Part shown: positions 1 to 8,331 of the stretch, piece after piece
Position numbering within the stretch: position 1 is the first letter of the stretch
Layout: each line of letters opens with the position of its first letter
From: Deltaproteobacteria bacterium
GTDB taxonomy: Bacteria; Desulfobacterota; Binatia; UBA9968
Direction of reading: 5' to 3'
Assembly (NCBI GenBank): GCA_016210115.1
Contig: JACQUW010000027.1
Coordinates: forward strand, 1 to 40,483
DNA length: 40,483 nt
Position numbers and translations under genes: made by a program
Notes under the pieces: model-generated
The model's database searches: none
Told to the model about the DNA's origin: nothing
The model's input: the letters and a program-made list of their open reading frames with translations, nothing else

Positions 1-227
1 CCACGGACGGTGCAGCAGATGCAGCCGTTGTTCATCTGGACGATTTCCTGATCGGATGAGATCAGCAGATGATGGTCGATGCCGACTTCACCGAACTCGT
101 TCACGATGACGGCGACCCGGCGGCCGTGGTCGGCGGTGAGAATACGGTTGAGCAAGGTGGTCTTTCCCGCCCCGAGAAAGCCGGTCAAGACGGTTACTGG
201 AACTCTGGAATCGTTGCCGGTAGTCAC
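1..227 (-). CDS. CobW/G3E-family GTPase, N-terminal part (cut by window edge)
   Basis: This is the first 75 codons of a minus-strand gene that runs off the left edge. Translation from the GTG at 227 shows the Walker A motif GFLGAGKTTLLNRIL, then IVNEFGEVGID, and the metal-binding motif GCICCTVR, which together are diagnostic of the COG0523/CobW group. Members are GTP-dependent metallochaperones for zinc, cobalt or other metals in the cytoplasm; some act in cobalamin synthesis or serve nitrile hydratase. The start is supported by a GGGGAG Shine-Dalgarno about 10 bases upstream. The gene is divergent from the alpha/beta-hydrolase-fold gene at 346, with 118 bases between the starts. The metal and partner cannot be deduced without the rest of the gene. 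Confidence 0.9.
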   Translation of the reverse strand, partial: MTTGNDSRVPVTVLTGFLGAGKTTLLNRILTADHGRRVAVIVNEFGEVGIDHHLLISSDQEIVQMNNGCICCTVR

Positions 228-345
228 GCAGCCAAATCTCCCCAATGGACTTGCGCTTAAGCGTAACAATGAGAGATAGTTGAGTCAACATTACCGCCAG
301 CGAGGCCGCCCGCGGCTATTGGCGGGAGTCGCTATAGGAAGGAAC

Positions 346-1140
346 GTGGCACAAGTAAGTTCGAACGGCATTTCCATTGTCTATGATGATCTGGGACAAG
401 GCGAGCCGGCCCTCGTATTGATGCCCGGGTGGTGTACGAATCGGAGCGTCTTTCGCGATCTGGCGGAGCTCTGCAGCCGACGCTATCGTGTTCTGTCGCT
501 CGATTGGAGAGGTCACGGCGAATCGGGCTCATCGGGGGATGACTTTGGCAACGACGAGTTGGTGGAAGACGCGCTGAATGTGGTCCGCGCGAGCGGCGCG
601 CGAGCGATTGTTCCGGTTGCGCTCTCCCACGCCGGATGGGTCGCCATCGGGTTGCATCACCGGCTGGGCGCTCGCGTCGAAAAACTCGTTTTGCTTGATT
701 GGATCATTATGATGCAACCACCGCGTGAGTTTTTCGAAGCGCTGGACGGTATGCAATCACCGGATAGGTGGCGGGAAACGGTCGAGCGGATCGCCTCTGT
801 TTGGTTGAGTAACGTTGAGAACGCGGCTCTGATTCGTTTTGTGCGCGAGGAGATGGGCTCCTATGGTTTCGAGATGTGGTCCCGCGCCGCGCGCGAAATC
901 GCCGCGGCTTACGCCGAGAAGGGCACGCCTCTCCAAAGACTCGAAGGTCTGGATCCGGCATTGCCGGTGCTGCACCTTTACGCTCAGCCGGACGATCCCG
1001 GTTATCTGGCGGCCCAAAGATCGTTTGCCGCCGAGCATCCATGGTTCAAAGTGGAAAGGCTAAAGGCGCGGAGCCACTTTCCAATGTTCGAAGTGCCTGA
1101 CGAAATGGCCGCCCACATAGAACAATTTGTCGGCTTGTGA
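346..1140 (+). CDS. HOD/QDO-like alpha/beta-hydrolase-fold protein (cofactor-independent dioxygenase or hydrolase)
   Basis: A 264-residue cytoplasmic alpha/beta-hydrolase-fold protein. I chose the GTG at 346 because AGGAAGGA lies just upstream; an in-frame TTG at 280 would add 22 unlikely residues. From memory it resembles 1H-3-hydroxy-4-oxoquinaldine 2,4-dioxygenase (HOD): PGWC near residue 29, DWRGHG at 53-58, the elbow LSHAGW with Ser94, LLDW with Asp118, SPDRWRE at 138-144, VWL with Trp153, and SHFPMFEVPD with His244. These match HOD Trp36, Ser101, Asp126, Trp160 and His251 with nearly constant offset. HOD His38 is replaced by Thr31. HOD opens N-heteroaromatic rings with O2 and no cofactor; relatives may be plain hydrolases. 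The fold is sure; the reaction is inferred. Confidence 0.8.
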   Translation: MAQVSSNGISIVYDDLGQGEPALVLMPGWCTNRSVFRDLAELCSRRYRVLSLDWRGHGESGSSGDDFGNDELVEDALNVVRASGARAIVPVALSHAGWVAIGLHHRLGARVEKLVLLDWIIMMQPPREFFEALDGMQSPDRWRETVERIASVWLSNVENAALIRFVREEMGSYGFEMWSRAAREIAAAYAEKGTPLQRLEGLDPALPVLHLYAQPDDPGYLAAQRSFAAEHPWFKVERLKARSHFPMFEVPDEMAAHIEQFVGL

Positions 1141-1229
1141 TCGTGCCAGTCCTTCAGCGGTTGCCACACCCCTCACCCCGGATTGAGACAAAATCACGCT
1201 TTCCTTTTTGGACTATGCCCTTATCCCCG

Positions 1230-1970
1230 TCACTGCTTGGACTTGATGATTGCCTTCAGGTTTTCGATTCTCTCTTCGCCGCTCGGGTGGCTGCTCAGAA
1301 ACGGCAACGAGGCGCCTCCTGAGGATTTGAGCAGTTTTTCGTGCAATCGGATTGCTCCCTGGGGATCAAAATTATTATTGATCATGTAGCCGAGACCCAC
1401 CTCATCGGCCTCCCGCTCCTGAGACCGGCTGTATGACGCATCGATAAGATTGGCACCGAGGTCGGCAACAACTCCTCCGGCGGGTACTCCTGCTATCCCC
1501 AACCCAACCCCGATCAGTGTCGCAATGCCTTTAAGAGTAGCTCGCCGGCTCGCAGCCGCTTTCATGTGGCCCTGGGTGAGGTGGGCCGTTTCGTGGCCGA
1601 TCAGGGCTGCAAACTCATCGATATCATCGCCTATTAGTTTCATCATCCCGACGGTGACGGCAAACAGAGGTCGCTGGTTTGATAGCCCTACAAGCGCATT
1701 TGGAACCTCTCCATCGACAATCAGCAACTCACCATCGATTCCTGCCGCTTTTGTAATCGAGGAGTGGGCGAGAAAAACATTTTTGATGCTGCGGGTGCTC
1801 AAAATCGCCACGCTCTCCCGGTTCGGTCCGTGGAGATTCACGGCCGAAGCCGGCGTCGATACCATGTCTCTCACGCGCCACGCGAATTTCGGTCCGGTAG
1901 CCGCGGCGGCGCATGCAGAGAGAAGGAAAAAAAAGAAGGGCAAGAGGCGATGCAGTTTGGAAACTCGCAT
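1230..1970 (-). CDS. M48-family zinc metallopeptidase lipoprotein
   Basis: A 246-residue exported peptidase. The N-terminus has a basic start, a hydrophobic run and a lipobox LSAC with Cys20, so it is probably a lipoprotein facing the periplasm. The zinc motif is HETAH (His126, Glu127, His130), and the third ligand lies in SRSQEREAD (Glu185). Loiterin/BepA and Oma1-like M48 proteins of this type degrade misfolded envelope proteins. Length fits the short bacterial lipoprotein group that lacks the TPR tail of BepA. The gene lies 18 bases after the rluA-like gene on the same strand and is probably cotranscribed with it. The ATG at 1970 has only a weak ribosome binding site. The substrate is unknown. 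Confidence 0.9.
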   Translation of the reverse strand: MRVSKLHRLLPFFFFLLSACAAAATGPKFAWRVRDMVSTPASAVNLHGPNRESVAILSTRSIKNVFLAHSSITKAAGIDGELLIVDGEVPNALVGLSNQRPLFAVTVGMMKLIGDDIDEFAALIGHETAHLTQGHMKAAASRRATLKGIATLIGVGLGIAGVPAGGVVADLGANLIDASYSRSQEREADEVGLGYMINNNFDPQGAIRLHEKLLKSSGGASLPFLSSHPSGEERIENLKAIIKSKQ

Positions 1971-1988
1971 AGAACTTGAGCTCGCCTG

Positions 1989-2924
1989 TCAGCCGTTTGA
2001 CCTGGCCAGAGCCTCCAGTGAATCAAGGGCGACTGTCAGATCTTCCGGCAGCGGCGCGGTCCATGTTCTTTTTTTTCCGCGGAACTCAAGAGCCATCGAC
2101 GAAGCGTGGAGAAACTGTCGTTTTAGACCGTGGGCTTTGCGAAACTGTTTGTTGAAAGAAAAGTCGCCGTGCTCATCGTCCATGACGACCGGACGGCCGA
2201 TCTCGGCAAAATGGAGACGGATCTGGTGCATACGGCCGGTTTCCGTTTTCACCCGCACCAGAGTAACGCCGGGAAGCTCTTTTTCAACTTTGTAAAGGGT
2301 CGAAGCGGATACGAGCTTTCCTGCGCGTCCGGGCAACGGCAAATCAATTTTTCCCTTCTTGGGGAAAACCCGTCCCACGACCAGGACCAGGTATTTCTTT
2401 TCGACACCGCCCCGTTCAAACTTTTCTTCCAGCTCGGCGAGTGTGGCTTCATTCTTTGCGACTATCAATAGCCCTGAAGTCTCTTTGTCGATCCGGTGCA
2501 CGAGTCTCGGAACGATCTCTTTTGGTCGGTAAGTCGACTCGAGGATTCCCAGAACGGAGTGGCGCTTGAGCACTTCTTTTCCCTCGTGGACCGCCAGGCC
2601 GGCGGGCTTGTTGATGACCAGAAGATCGTTGTCTTCAAAGAGAATGCCGAATCGGGCAGGCGGAGGAACATTCCCGGAAGGCAGCCGCTTCTCGAAGGTG
2701 ATGAAAAGCTGGATGCGATCTCCAGTCTGCACCGTTTCCTTGGCGCCGGCGCGCCTGCCATTGAGGCGGACGGCCTTTTTCCGGAAAAGCTTGCGCACAT
2801 AACCGATAGGGAAGCGCTTTTTGAGAAAGTTTTCGAGACTTTTAGGCTCCTCTGATTGCGGAGCGATGATCTCGTGGCCCACAAATGCTTCTAACCGTAT
2901 GCTTGCCGTGAGGTCAAGCTTCAA
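1989..2924 (-). CDS. RluA-family 23S rRNA pseudouridine synthase
   Basis: A 311-residue RNA modification enzyme that isomerises uridine to pseudouridine, most likely in 23S rRNA. An S4 RNA-binding domain covers about residues 29-72, followed by the catalytic domain with INKPAGLAVHEG (105-115) and the catalytic motif HRIDKETSG, in which Asp146 is the expected nucleophile. TGRMHQIRLH is also present. Layout and length match RluC/RluD, but position specificity cannot be read from the sequence. The first possible start is a TTG at 2924 without a clear ribosome binding site; a GTG at 2882 is a good alternative, so the first 14 residues are uncertain. The M48 lipoprotein gene follows at 18 bases. 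Confidence 0.9.
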   Translation of the reverse strand: MKLDLTASIRLEAFVGHEIIAPQSEEPKSLENFLKKRFPIGYVRKLFRKKAVRLNGRRAGAKETVQTGDRIQLFITFEKRLPSGNVPPPARFGILFEDNDLLVINKPAGLAVHEGKEVLKRHSVLGILESTYRPKEIVPRLVHRIDKETSGLLIVAKNEATLAELEEKFERGGVEKKYLVLVVGRVFPKKGKIDLPLPGRAGKLVSASTLYKVEKELPGVTLVRVKTETGRMHQIRLHFAEIGRPVVMDDEHGDFSFNKQFRKAHGLKRQFLHASSMALEFRGKKRTWTAPLPEDLTVALDSLEALARSNG

Positions 2925-2960
2925 TAGCTAAGGGCCAATGCTGATATCCCCTATCTGCCA

Positions 2961-2982
2961 GGGGGCGCAATGAATCGCCCCC
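2961..2982. repeat. Palindromic intergenic repeat, copy 1
   Basis: A perfect 7-base inverted repeat GGGGGCG / CGCCCCC with an 8-base loop CAATGAAT. Read on the minus strand it begins GTAGGGGGCGATTCATTGCG, matching the two units at 25699-25721 and 25756-25778. It has no T-tract, so a REP-like dispersed repeat is more likely than a terminator. Confidence 0.6.
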
Positions 2983-3081
2983 TACCATATTACTTTTCAC
3001 TGATCTGCTATATGCCATCCGCATCTTGACTGGGGAGAGATTTGGACATATGTGTCGGGTGGCCGATTCGAGGACATGCCG

Positions 3082-4080
3082 ATGAAGAGACGAACGTATT
3101 GCTTGTCTGGGATCATTTTCCTGGCCGTATTTGTTCTTCTTTCGACCGGCAACGCTGCATCCTTGAAGAAAGTCAGGGGCGCGTTTAGCGCCCTGGCCTA
3201 TGCGAATCCGCCTTTTTGGATTGCCAGGGAACTCAGGATTTTTGACAAGTATGGGCTGGATGTAGAGTTGGTGTATGTTTCGGGTTCAAGACCCATTCAG
3301 GCCATGCTTGGCGGGTCAATCGACGTTTCGCAGGTCGGCGGAGCGGCTACAGTCGCGGCGGCAGCTCAAGGAGCCGATGTGTTGATTCTTGGGACGGTGT
3401 TTACGAGGCTCGTTTTTGCTGTGCATGCCAGTCCCCAGATCAAGCAGATCAGCGACCTCAAGGGTAAGACGGTGGCTGCAGGATCGATCGGCGGAAACAG
3501 TTACTTCGCCGGACTTCTCTTTCTAGCGAAATTCGGCTGGACTCCTAACCGGGATGTTGGACTCATGGCCGCCGGAGGATCGCCGGAAGTTCTTGCCGCC
3601 CTCGCGCAGGGAAAATTCCAGGCTGGCGTTATGGCGCCTCCGACGACTCATGCAGCCACGCGATTGGGCTTTCGGGAAATTTTTGATCTTGCCAGCCTGG
3701 ATTTCCCTTTTCCGGTCATCTCGGTCGTAAGCACGCGGAAGTTCATACAAGCAAATCCAGACATTATCCTGAACGTGCTGCGGGCGACTGCCGAAGCCAT
3801 CCACTTATACAAGACGCGGCCCGACCTTACTCTTCCCGTCGTGGCGAAGTACATGCGCGTTCCCAAAGATGACGCCGCGCTTGTCCAGTCGCAGGTCACT
3901 TATGGGAAACATATGAACGAGACATTGGCGCCTTCGCTGGATGGAATTAAATTCGTCCTGGATTTTTTGGCTGAACAGCGACCGGCGTTGAAAGGGAGAA
4001 ATCCGGCGGAGTTTGTGGACATGAAGTTCTTGAAGAAATTAGAGGAAGAAGGGTTTTTTAAAAAATTGTCGGGGCACTAA
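3082..4080 (+). CDS. NMT1/THI5-like ABC transporter substrate-binding protein
   Basis: A 332-residue periplasmic binding protein of the SsuA/NMT1 group. The ATG at 3082 is favoured by a GAGG 8 bases upstream and because it gives a clean signal peptide (MKRRTYC, then a hydrophobic core to STGNAA); in-frame starts lie at 3052 and 3076. The mature part begins with FSALAYANPPFWIARELRIF, and has GLDVELVYVSG and QAMLGGSIDVSQVGGAATV, the usual ligand-cleft pattern. No permease or ATPase gene is adjacent, so it is an orphan binding protein or works with components elsewhere. It sits 16 bases before the ThDP enzyme gene and is probably in the same operon. The ligand is unknown; annotation as a nitrate, sulfonate or taurine binder would be unsafe. 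Confidence 0.88.
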   Translation: MKRRTYCLSGIIFLAVFVLLSTGNAASLKKVRGAFSALAYANPPFWIARELRIFDKYGLDVELVYVSGSRPIQAMLGGSIDVSQVGGAATVAAAAQGADVLILGTVFTRLVFAVHASPQIKQISDLKGKTVAAGSIGGNSYFAGLLFLAKFGWTPNRDVGLMAAGGSPEVLAALAQGKFQAGVMAPPTTHAATRLGFREIFDLASLDFPFPVISVVSTRKFIQANPDIILNVLRATAEAIHLYKTRPDLTLPVVAKYMRVPKDDAALVQSQVTYGKHMNETLAPSLDGIKFVLDFLAEQRPALKGRNPAEFVDMKFLKKLEEEGFFKKLSGH

Positions 4081-4096
4081 TTGTTAGGAATAGAGC

Positions 4097-5752
4097 ATGC
4101 GTGTTGCAGATGCCATAGTCGAGATCCTGAAAGCCGAGGGGGTGAGATTCGTTGCCGGATTTCCCGGCGACGACATTCTTCCGCTCTTTGATGCGCTTTA
4201 TCAAAAGCCGGAGCTTCCACTGATATTGACGCGCCACGAGCAGGCTACTGCCTTTATGGCTGACGGTTACGCCCGGAGTTGCGGGGAGCCGGGAGTGGCG
4301 CTGGTGACCAAAGGACCGGGTCGATGCAACGCCTTCGCGGCGATCGTGAACGCCTTTACGGATTGCGTGCCGCTGGTGGTTTTGTTTGGCCATGGTTCAC
4401 GTAAGTCTCTGGGCAAGGGAGTGCTGCAAGAGGTCCCCTATCTGGAAACCTTTGCCCCGATGGCAAAATGGACCTTCAGCATTCCTGCCCCCGAGAGAGT
4501 GCCTGAGGTATTCCGACGCGCCTTCACACTGGCCCGATCCGGTCGTCCTGGTCCTGTCATCATTGAAATTCCTCAGGACATCAGCACGGCTCAATTCGCT
4601 TTCTCCGGTCATCAGAAGATGCGCCGGGTTCGATTTGGTCCAGACCCGGAAGACATAGATAGCCTGCTGGAGCTTCTGCGAGAGTCGAAGCACCCTCTGG
4701 TTTATGTCGGTCGAGGTGGTCTGTGGGCCGGCGCGACTGAGGAACTGGTGAATCTGGCAGAGAGTTATGCCCTTCCCATAATGGCAACACTGCCGGCAAA
4801 AGGAGTGATGCCGGAGGATCATCCTCTTTGTCTTGGGCTGGGGGGTTATCCTCGCGCGGTCTACAGCACCGGGCCGGCGCGCAAACACGCGGAGGAGGCG
4901 GACTTGGTGCTGGCATTAGGTTGTAGTTTTCGCCAGCACGCAACCTCCGGCTGGCTTCCCAAACCGTCGCAGGTCCGGCTCGTTCAGGTGGATGTGGATC
5001 CGGCAGAGCTTCACAAGAACTATCAGGCTGACTTGGTCATTCTCTCTGATATCAAACTCTTCCTTCAAGCCCTGCTGCGCCAGGCTCACCAGAAGCTGGG
5101 CGGGTGGAGAAAGGGTATGGCAAAAGAGGTGGCGGCCGAAATTCAACGGCAGAAGACGGAGTGGCTGGACTCGTGGAACTCACGGCTTACTTCTGAGGAG
5201 ATTCCCATGAATCCCTATCGCGCCTGTTGGGACCTGGGCCGTTATCTCGACCGTCGAAACACCATTCTCTTGCATGACGCGGGCGTCACACGGGCGTATG
5301 TTTCCCACCATTACGAGGCGCTGTTTCCGAACGGCTTCCTTGGCTTCGGGGGAACGAGCGCTATGGGTTGGTCCATTCCCGCCGCGATGGGTGCCAAGCT
5401 GGCTTATCCAGACAAGACTGTCGTCAACGTTACGGGAGACGGCTCTTTCGGCTTAACGGGCATGGAGATCGAGACAGCGGCGCGCCACGGAATTCATACT
5501 CTGACGGTGATTTTGAACAATCAGAGCCTGGGCGCGAGCCGTGAAACTCTGGTGGAACGCTACAAGGGACATGAAATCGGAATTGCGCTTGCGGGTAATT
5601 ATGCGGCGGTAGCCCGTGGCTTGGGAGCTTATGGAGAGCGGATCGAACGGCCTGAAGATTTGAAACCGGCGCTGAGTCGGGCCACAGGTCATCCCGGCCC
5701 CGCGGTTCTGGAGATCGTTGTCAAGCCACTGGAGCCACGCCCCTGGCGCTGA
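4097..5752 (+). CDS. Thiamine diphosphate-dependent enzyme, acetolactate synthase/decarboxylase-like
   Basis: A 551-residue member of the ThDP-dependent superfamily with the usual three domains: N-terminal pyrimidine-binding (about 1-165), central (about 185-320) and C-terminal diphosphate-binding (about 370-530). The activating glutamate is Glu48 in RHEQATAFMADGYAR. The cofactor and magnesium motif GDGSFGLTG followed by VILNNQS (about 450-480) is intact. It could be an acetolactate-synthase-like, benzoylformate-decarboxylase-like or oxalyl-CoA-decarboxylase-like enzyme; the sequence does not decide. It is not the housekeeping ilvB by context, because ilvN and ilvC are absent and it lies between a binding protein and an M24 peptidase. 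A likely role is breakdown of a 2-oxo acid in the cytoplasm. Confidence 0.87.
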   Translation: MRVADAIVEILKAEGVRFVAGFPGDDILPLFDALYQKPELPLILTRHEQATAFMADGYARSCGEPGVALVTKGPGRCNAFAAIVNAFTDCVPLVVLFGHGSRKSLGKGVLQEVPYLETFAPMAKWTFSIPAPERVPEVFRRAFTLARSGRPGPVIIEIPQDISTAQFAFSGHQKMRRVRFGPDPEDIDSLLELLRESKHPLVYVGRGGLWAGATEELVNLAESYALPIMATLPAKGVMPEDHPLCLGLGGYPRAVYSTGPARKHAEEADLVLALGCSFRQHATSGWLPKPSQVRLVQVDVDPAELHKNYQADLVILSDIKLFLQALLRQAHQKLGGWRKGMAKEVAAEIQRQKTEWLDSWNSRLTSEEIPMNPYRACWDLGRYLDRRNTILLHDAGVTRAYVSHHYEALFPNGFLGFGGTSAMGWSIPAAMGAKLAYPDKTVVNVTGDGSFGLTGMEIETAARHGIHTLTVILNNQSLGASRETLVERYKGHEIGIALAGNYAAVARGLGAYGERIERPEDLKPALSRATGHPGPAVLEIVVKPLEPRPWR

Positions 5753-5775
5753 ACTTGAAATAAGAAAGGAATCCC

Positions 5776-7014
5776 GTGCTTTACAATAGAGAGCGTTTAT
5801 TGGCTTTGATGGATCGATTTAATCTGGACGGGGTGGTCGCCGCCACACCGGAAAACATTCTGTATTTGAGCGGCTTTTCCTCCTGGAGTCAGAACGCTTA
5901 CCGGTACGGGGGCTCGCAGGTCTACCTTGTGTTCCCCCGTGATCAGTCCCGCTCCCCGGCGCTTCTGATCTCTGGAGGCGATGTGGGATACGCCGCTCTG
6001 GGCGATGTCTGGCTTAAGGAAGTCTACACGTATGGGAGAGCCAGAAAACATCATGTTCCGGAGCCGGAGAAGCTTTCGGCTGAGGAGAAGGGAGTCCTGT
6101 CCATTCTCGATTTGACTCCAAAGGGACAGAAGGCCGAAGAGGCCCTCGCCCAACTCATTAAAGAGAAGACTCTTGACGGCTCCAACCTGGGGATAGATCA
6201 GTTCGGGATACCTGTTACAAGTTTCGAAATGTTGAATGCGCTCCTCCCAAAAGCTCAGTTGCGGCCTGCTTCGAGCTTTTTCCGTTACGTTCGCATGATC
6301 AAGACTCCCCCTGAGATTGAGCGACTCAGGGAAGCTGCGACCGTAAACGAGAACGCGATCAAAACCATGTTGAGCCGGGCGCAGCCTGGAGCGACGGAGG
6401 GAGAACTTGCCGCGATCTACAGGGGACAGGTGGCCAGAGCCGGAGGGCAGGTTTACTGGATGCATATGAGCGTCAGTCGGGGAGGAAACTTCCCCGCGAT
6501 CACGGATCGAGTATTGGAGAACGGAGATATCTTCCGCGTCGACATGGGCTGTTCAGTTCGGGGCTACCATGCCGATACCTGCAAATCCGGATGCTTGGGG
6601 GAACCCACAGAGGCGCACCGGAAGAAATACCAGGCGGTCCGGACCGGAGTTCTTAACGCGGTGGAAAAGCTGAAACCCGGCGTGCTTCCTGCCGAACTCT
6701 ACGAAACGATGCTCGAGGGAGTGCGATCGGCTGGAATCCCAAAGTATTCCAACTTTTTTGTCGGCCATACAATCGGCCTGGAGGCGAGGGAGTTCCCGTT
6801 TCTTTTCGGTGCGGCGGAGGAAATTAAAGACCCTTTTCTTCCCCGGAGCACCAACATCCCTATGGAGCCCGGCATGGTGGTCAACCTGGAGGCATCCAGT
6901 CACGAACTTGGCTGGGGTAGTGTGCAGGTAGAATACACGCTTGTGGTTACGGAGGACGGGCGTGAGCATCTGATTCCGCCGGAACAGAGACTCTATTCCC
7001 TTCCCTTAAGCTGA
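5776..7014 (+). CDS. M24-family metallopeptidase (Xaa-Pro aminopeptidase / creatinase-like)
   Basis: A 412-residue protein with an N-terminal creatinase-like domain (about 1-165) and a C-terminal pita-bread domain. All five metal ligands of M24 peptidases are present: Asp256, Asp267, His331 (GHTIGLE), Glu372 (VVNLEAS) and Glu386 (QVEYTL). It should therefore be an active dinuclear-metal hydrolase, either a prolidase/aminopeptidase or an enzyme acting on a small amide. Start is the GTG at 5776 with AAAGGA upstream. It lies 23 bases after the ThDP enzyme gene, so the three genes from 3082 probably form one operon. In such catabolic clusters, M24 proteins are often not true peptidases; this is inference. 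Confidence 0.88.
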   Translation: MLYNRERLLALMDRFNLDGVVAATPENILYLSGFSSWSQNAYRYGGSQVYLVFPRDQSRSPALLISGGDVGYAALGDVWLKEVYTYGRARKHHVPEPEKLSAEEKGVLSILDLTPKGQKAEEALAQLIKEKTLDGSNLGIDQFGIPVTSFEMLNALLPKAQLRPASSFFRYVRMIKTPPEIERLREAATVNENAIKTMLSRAQPGATEGELAAIYRGQVARAGGQVYWMHMSVSRGGNFPAITDRVLENGDIFRVDMGCSVRGYHADTCKSGCLGEPTEAHRKKYQAVRTGVLNAVEKLKPGVLPAELYETMLEGVRSAGIPKYSNFFVGHTIGLEAREFPFLFGAAEEIKDPFLPRSTNIPMEPGMVVNLEASSHELGWGSVQVEYTLVVTEDGREHLIPPEQRLYSLPLS

Positions 7015-7254
7015 GCGGCGTCGCGGAAGAGGGGGGCCGTCTGTTTCGTAATTGAATGAGACGGACGAATTCATCATCCGCAAGGATCATTTTTGACCAT
7101 GAAAGCCGCTGCCCGCTCTACGAGCGCGGTCTGGCGGTCAGGCAGAAAAACTCCTGTCGCCACCCATATTTGCGTTTGGCTATGAATTGCGATACGTTAC
7201 GATATACTTTGGTGTTGAGCCATGTAAAATGTATGCTCCGGTGTGAGGTAGTCA

Positions 7255-8331
7255 TTGAGCCGTAAAGAGTCGGTCGATGCGCTTAGAAAGAAAATCGATC
7301 AGGTTGATGAGAAAATCGTAAGGCTTTTAAACCAGAGAGCTTCGCTTGCCCAAAGGATCGGGCACTCCAAGAAACAGGGCAAGGAAGACGTCTACGTCCC
7401 CAGCCGTGAGAAGCAGATCTTTCGGAGGATTTCCAGCCTAAATCGAGGGCCGCTTACACCACAGGCCCTTTGCTCCATTTACCGGGAAGTTCTTTCTGCT
7501 TCCCGCTCGCTTGAAGCACCAATCAAGGTCGCCTATTTCGGTCCCGAAGCAACCTTCACCCACATGGCGGCGCGGGAGAAGTTCGGCTCGTCGGCAACCT
7601 TTATTCCGCTTCCGAGCATCGCCGATGTTTTCCAGGAAGTGATCCAAAAGCGAGTGGGATATGGAGTTGTTCCCGTTGAGAATTCGACAGAAGGGGTTGT
7701 AACTCATACTCTGGATATGCTGGTGGAATCGAACGTCAAGATTTGCGCCGAGGTCTCTCTGGAAATTCATCTCTACCTGTTGTCCGCATCGGGTCGGCGC
7801 GAAGAGATCCGACGAATTGTTTCTCACCCGCAAGCCCTGGCGCAGTGCCGGCGCTGGCTGGCAAACCAGTTTCCTAACCTTGCCGTCGCCGAGGTGGCGA
7901 GCACCGCCCAGGCTGCGCAAATGGCCGCGCAGGACAAAAGCCTCGCCGCCATAGCAAGCGGTCTGGCCAAAGACCACTACGACCTTCAGGTGGTGGAGGC
8001 CAATATTGAGGACTGCACGACCAACATCACGCGCTTCCTGGTCATTGGTGACCAGGAGCCTCGTCCCAGCGGAGACGACAAGACATCAATTGTTTGCTCG
8101 GTCAAAGATGAGGTGGGAGTCCTCCACCGCATGTTGGAACCATTTGCCAGGAACAGCATCAACTTAACCAAAATTGAGTCGCGCCCGTTAAAAGAGAAGC
8201 CTTGGGAGTATCTCTTTTTTCTTGACTTTAAAGGACACAAACAGGAGCCGCGGATCCAAACAGCGATGAAAAAGCTGGAGCCGAAGTGTCTGTTTCTGAA
8301 GGTGCTTGGCTCCTACCCGGCAGCAGTATGA
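7255..8331 (+). CDS. pheA: Bifunctional chorismate mutase / prephenate dehydratase
   Basis: A 358-residue P-protein that converts chorismate to prephenate and then to phenylpyruvate for phenylalanine synthesis. Domains in order are AroQ-type chorismate mutase (about 1-85, with RKKIDQVDEKIVRLLNQRA), prephenate dehydratase (about 95-270, beginning VAYFGPEATFTH and carrying the TTNITRF catalytic motif), and an ACT regulatory domain (about 280-350). The phenylalanine-binding ESRP motif is present in the ACT domain, suggesting feedback inhibition. The start is a TTG at 7255 with GAGGT upstream. It opens the aromatic block and overlaps the aminotransferase gene by an ATGA junction, implying translational coupling. 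Confidence 0.95.
   Translation: MSRKESVDALRKKIDQVDEKIVRLLNQRASLAQRIGHSKKQGKEDVYVPSREKQIFRRISSLNRGPLTPQALCSIYREVLSASRSLEAPIKVAYFGPEATFTHMAAREKFGSSATFIPLPSIADVFQEVIQKRVGYGVVPVENSTEGVVTHTLDMLVESNVKICAEVSLEIHLYLLSASGRREEIRRIVSHPQALAQCRRWLANQFPNLAVAEVASTAQAAQMAAQDKSLAAIASGLAKDHYDLQVVEANIEDCTTNITRFLVIGDQEPRPSGDDKTSIVCSVKDEVGVLHRMLEPFARNSINLTKIESRPLKEKPWEYLFFLDFKGHKQEPRIQTAMKKLEPKCLFLKVLGSYPAAV

Noticed and set aside
1450..2295. 281-codon plus-strand frame
   Set aside because: It is the shadow of the M48 and rluA-like genes, both of which have intact catalytic motifs on the minus strand.
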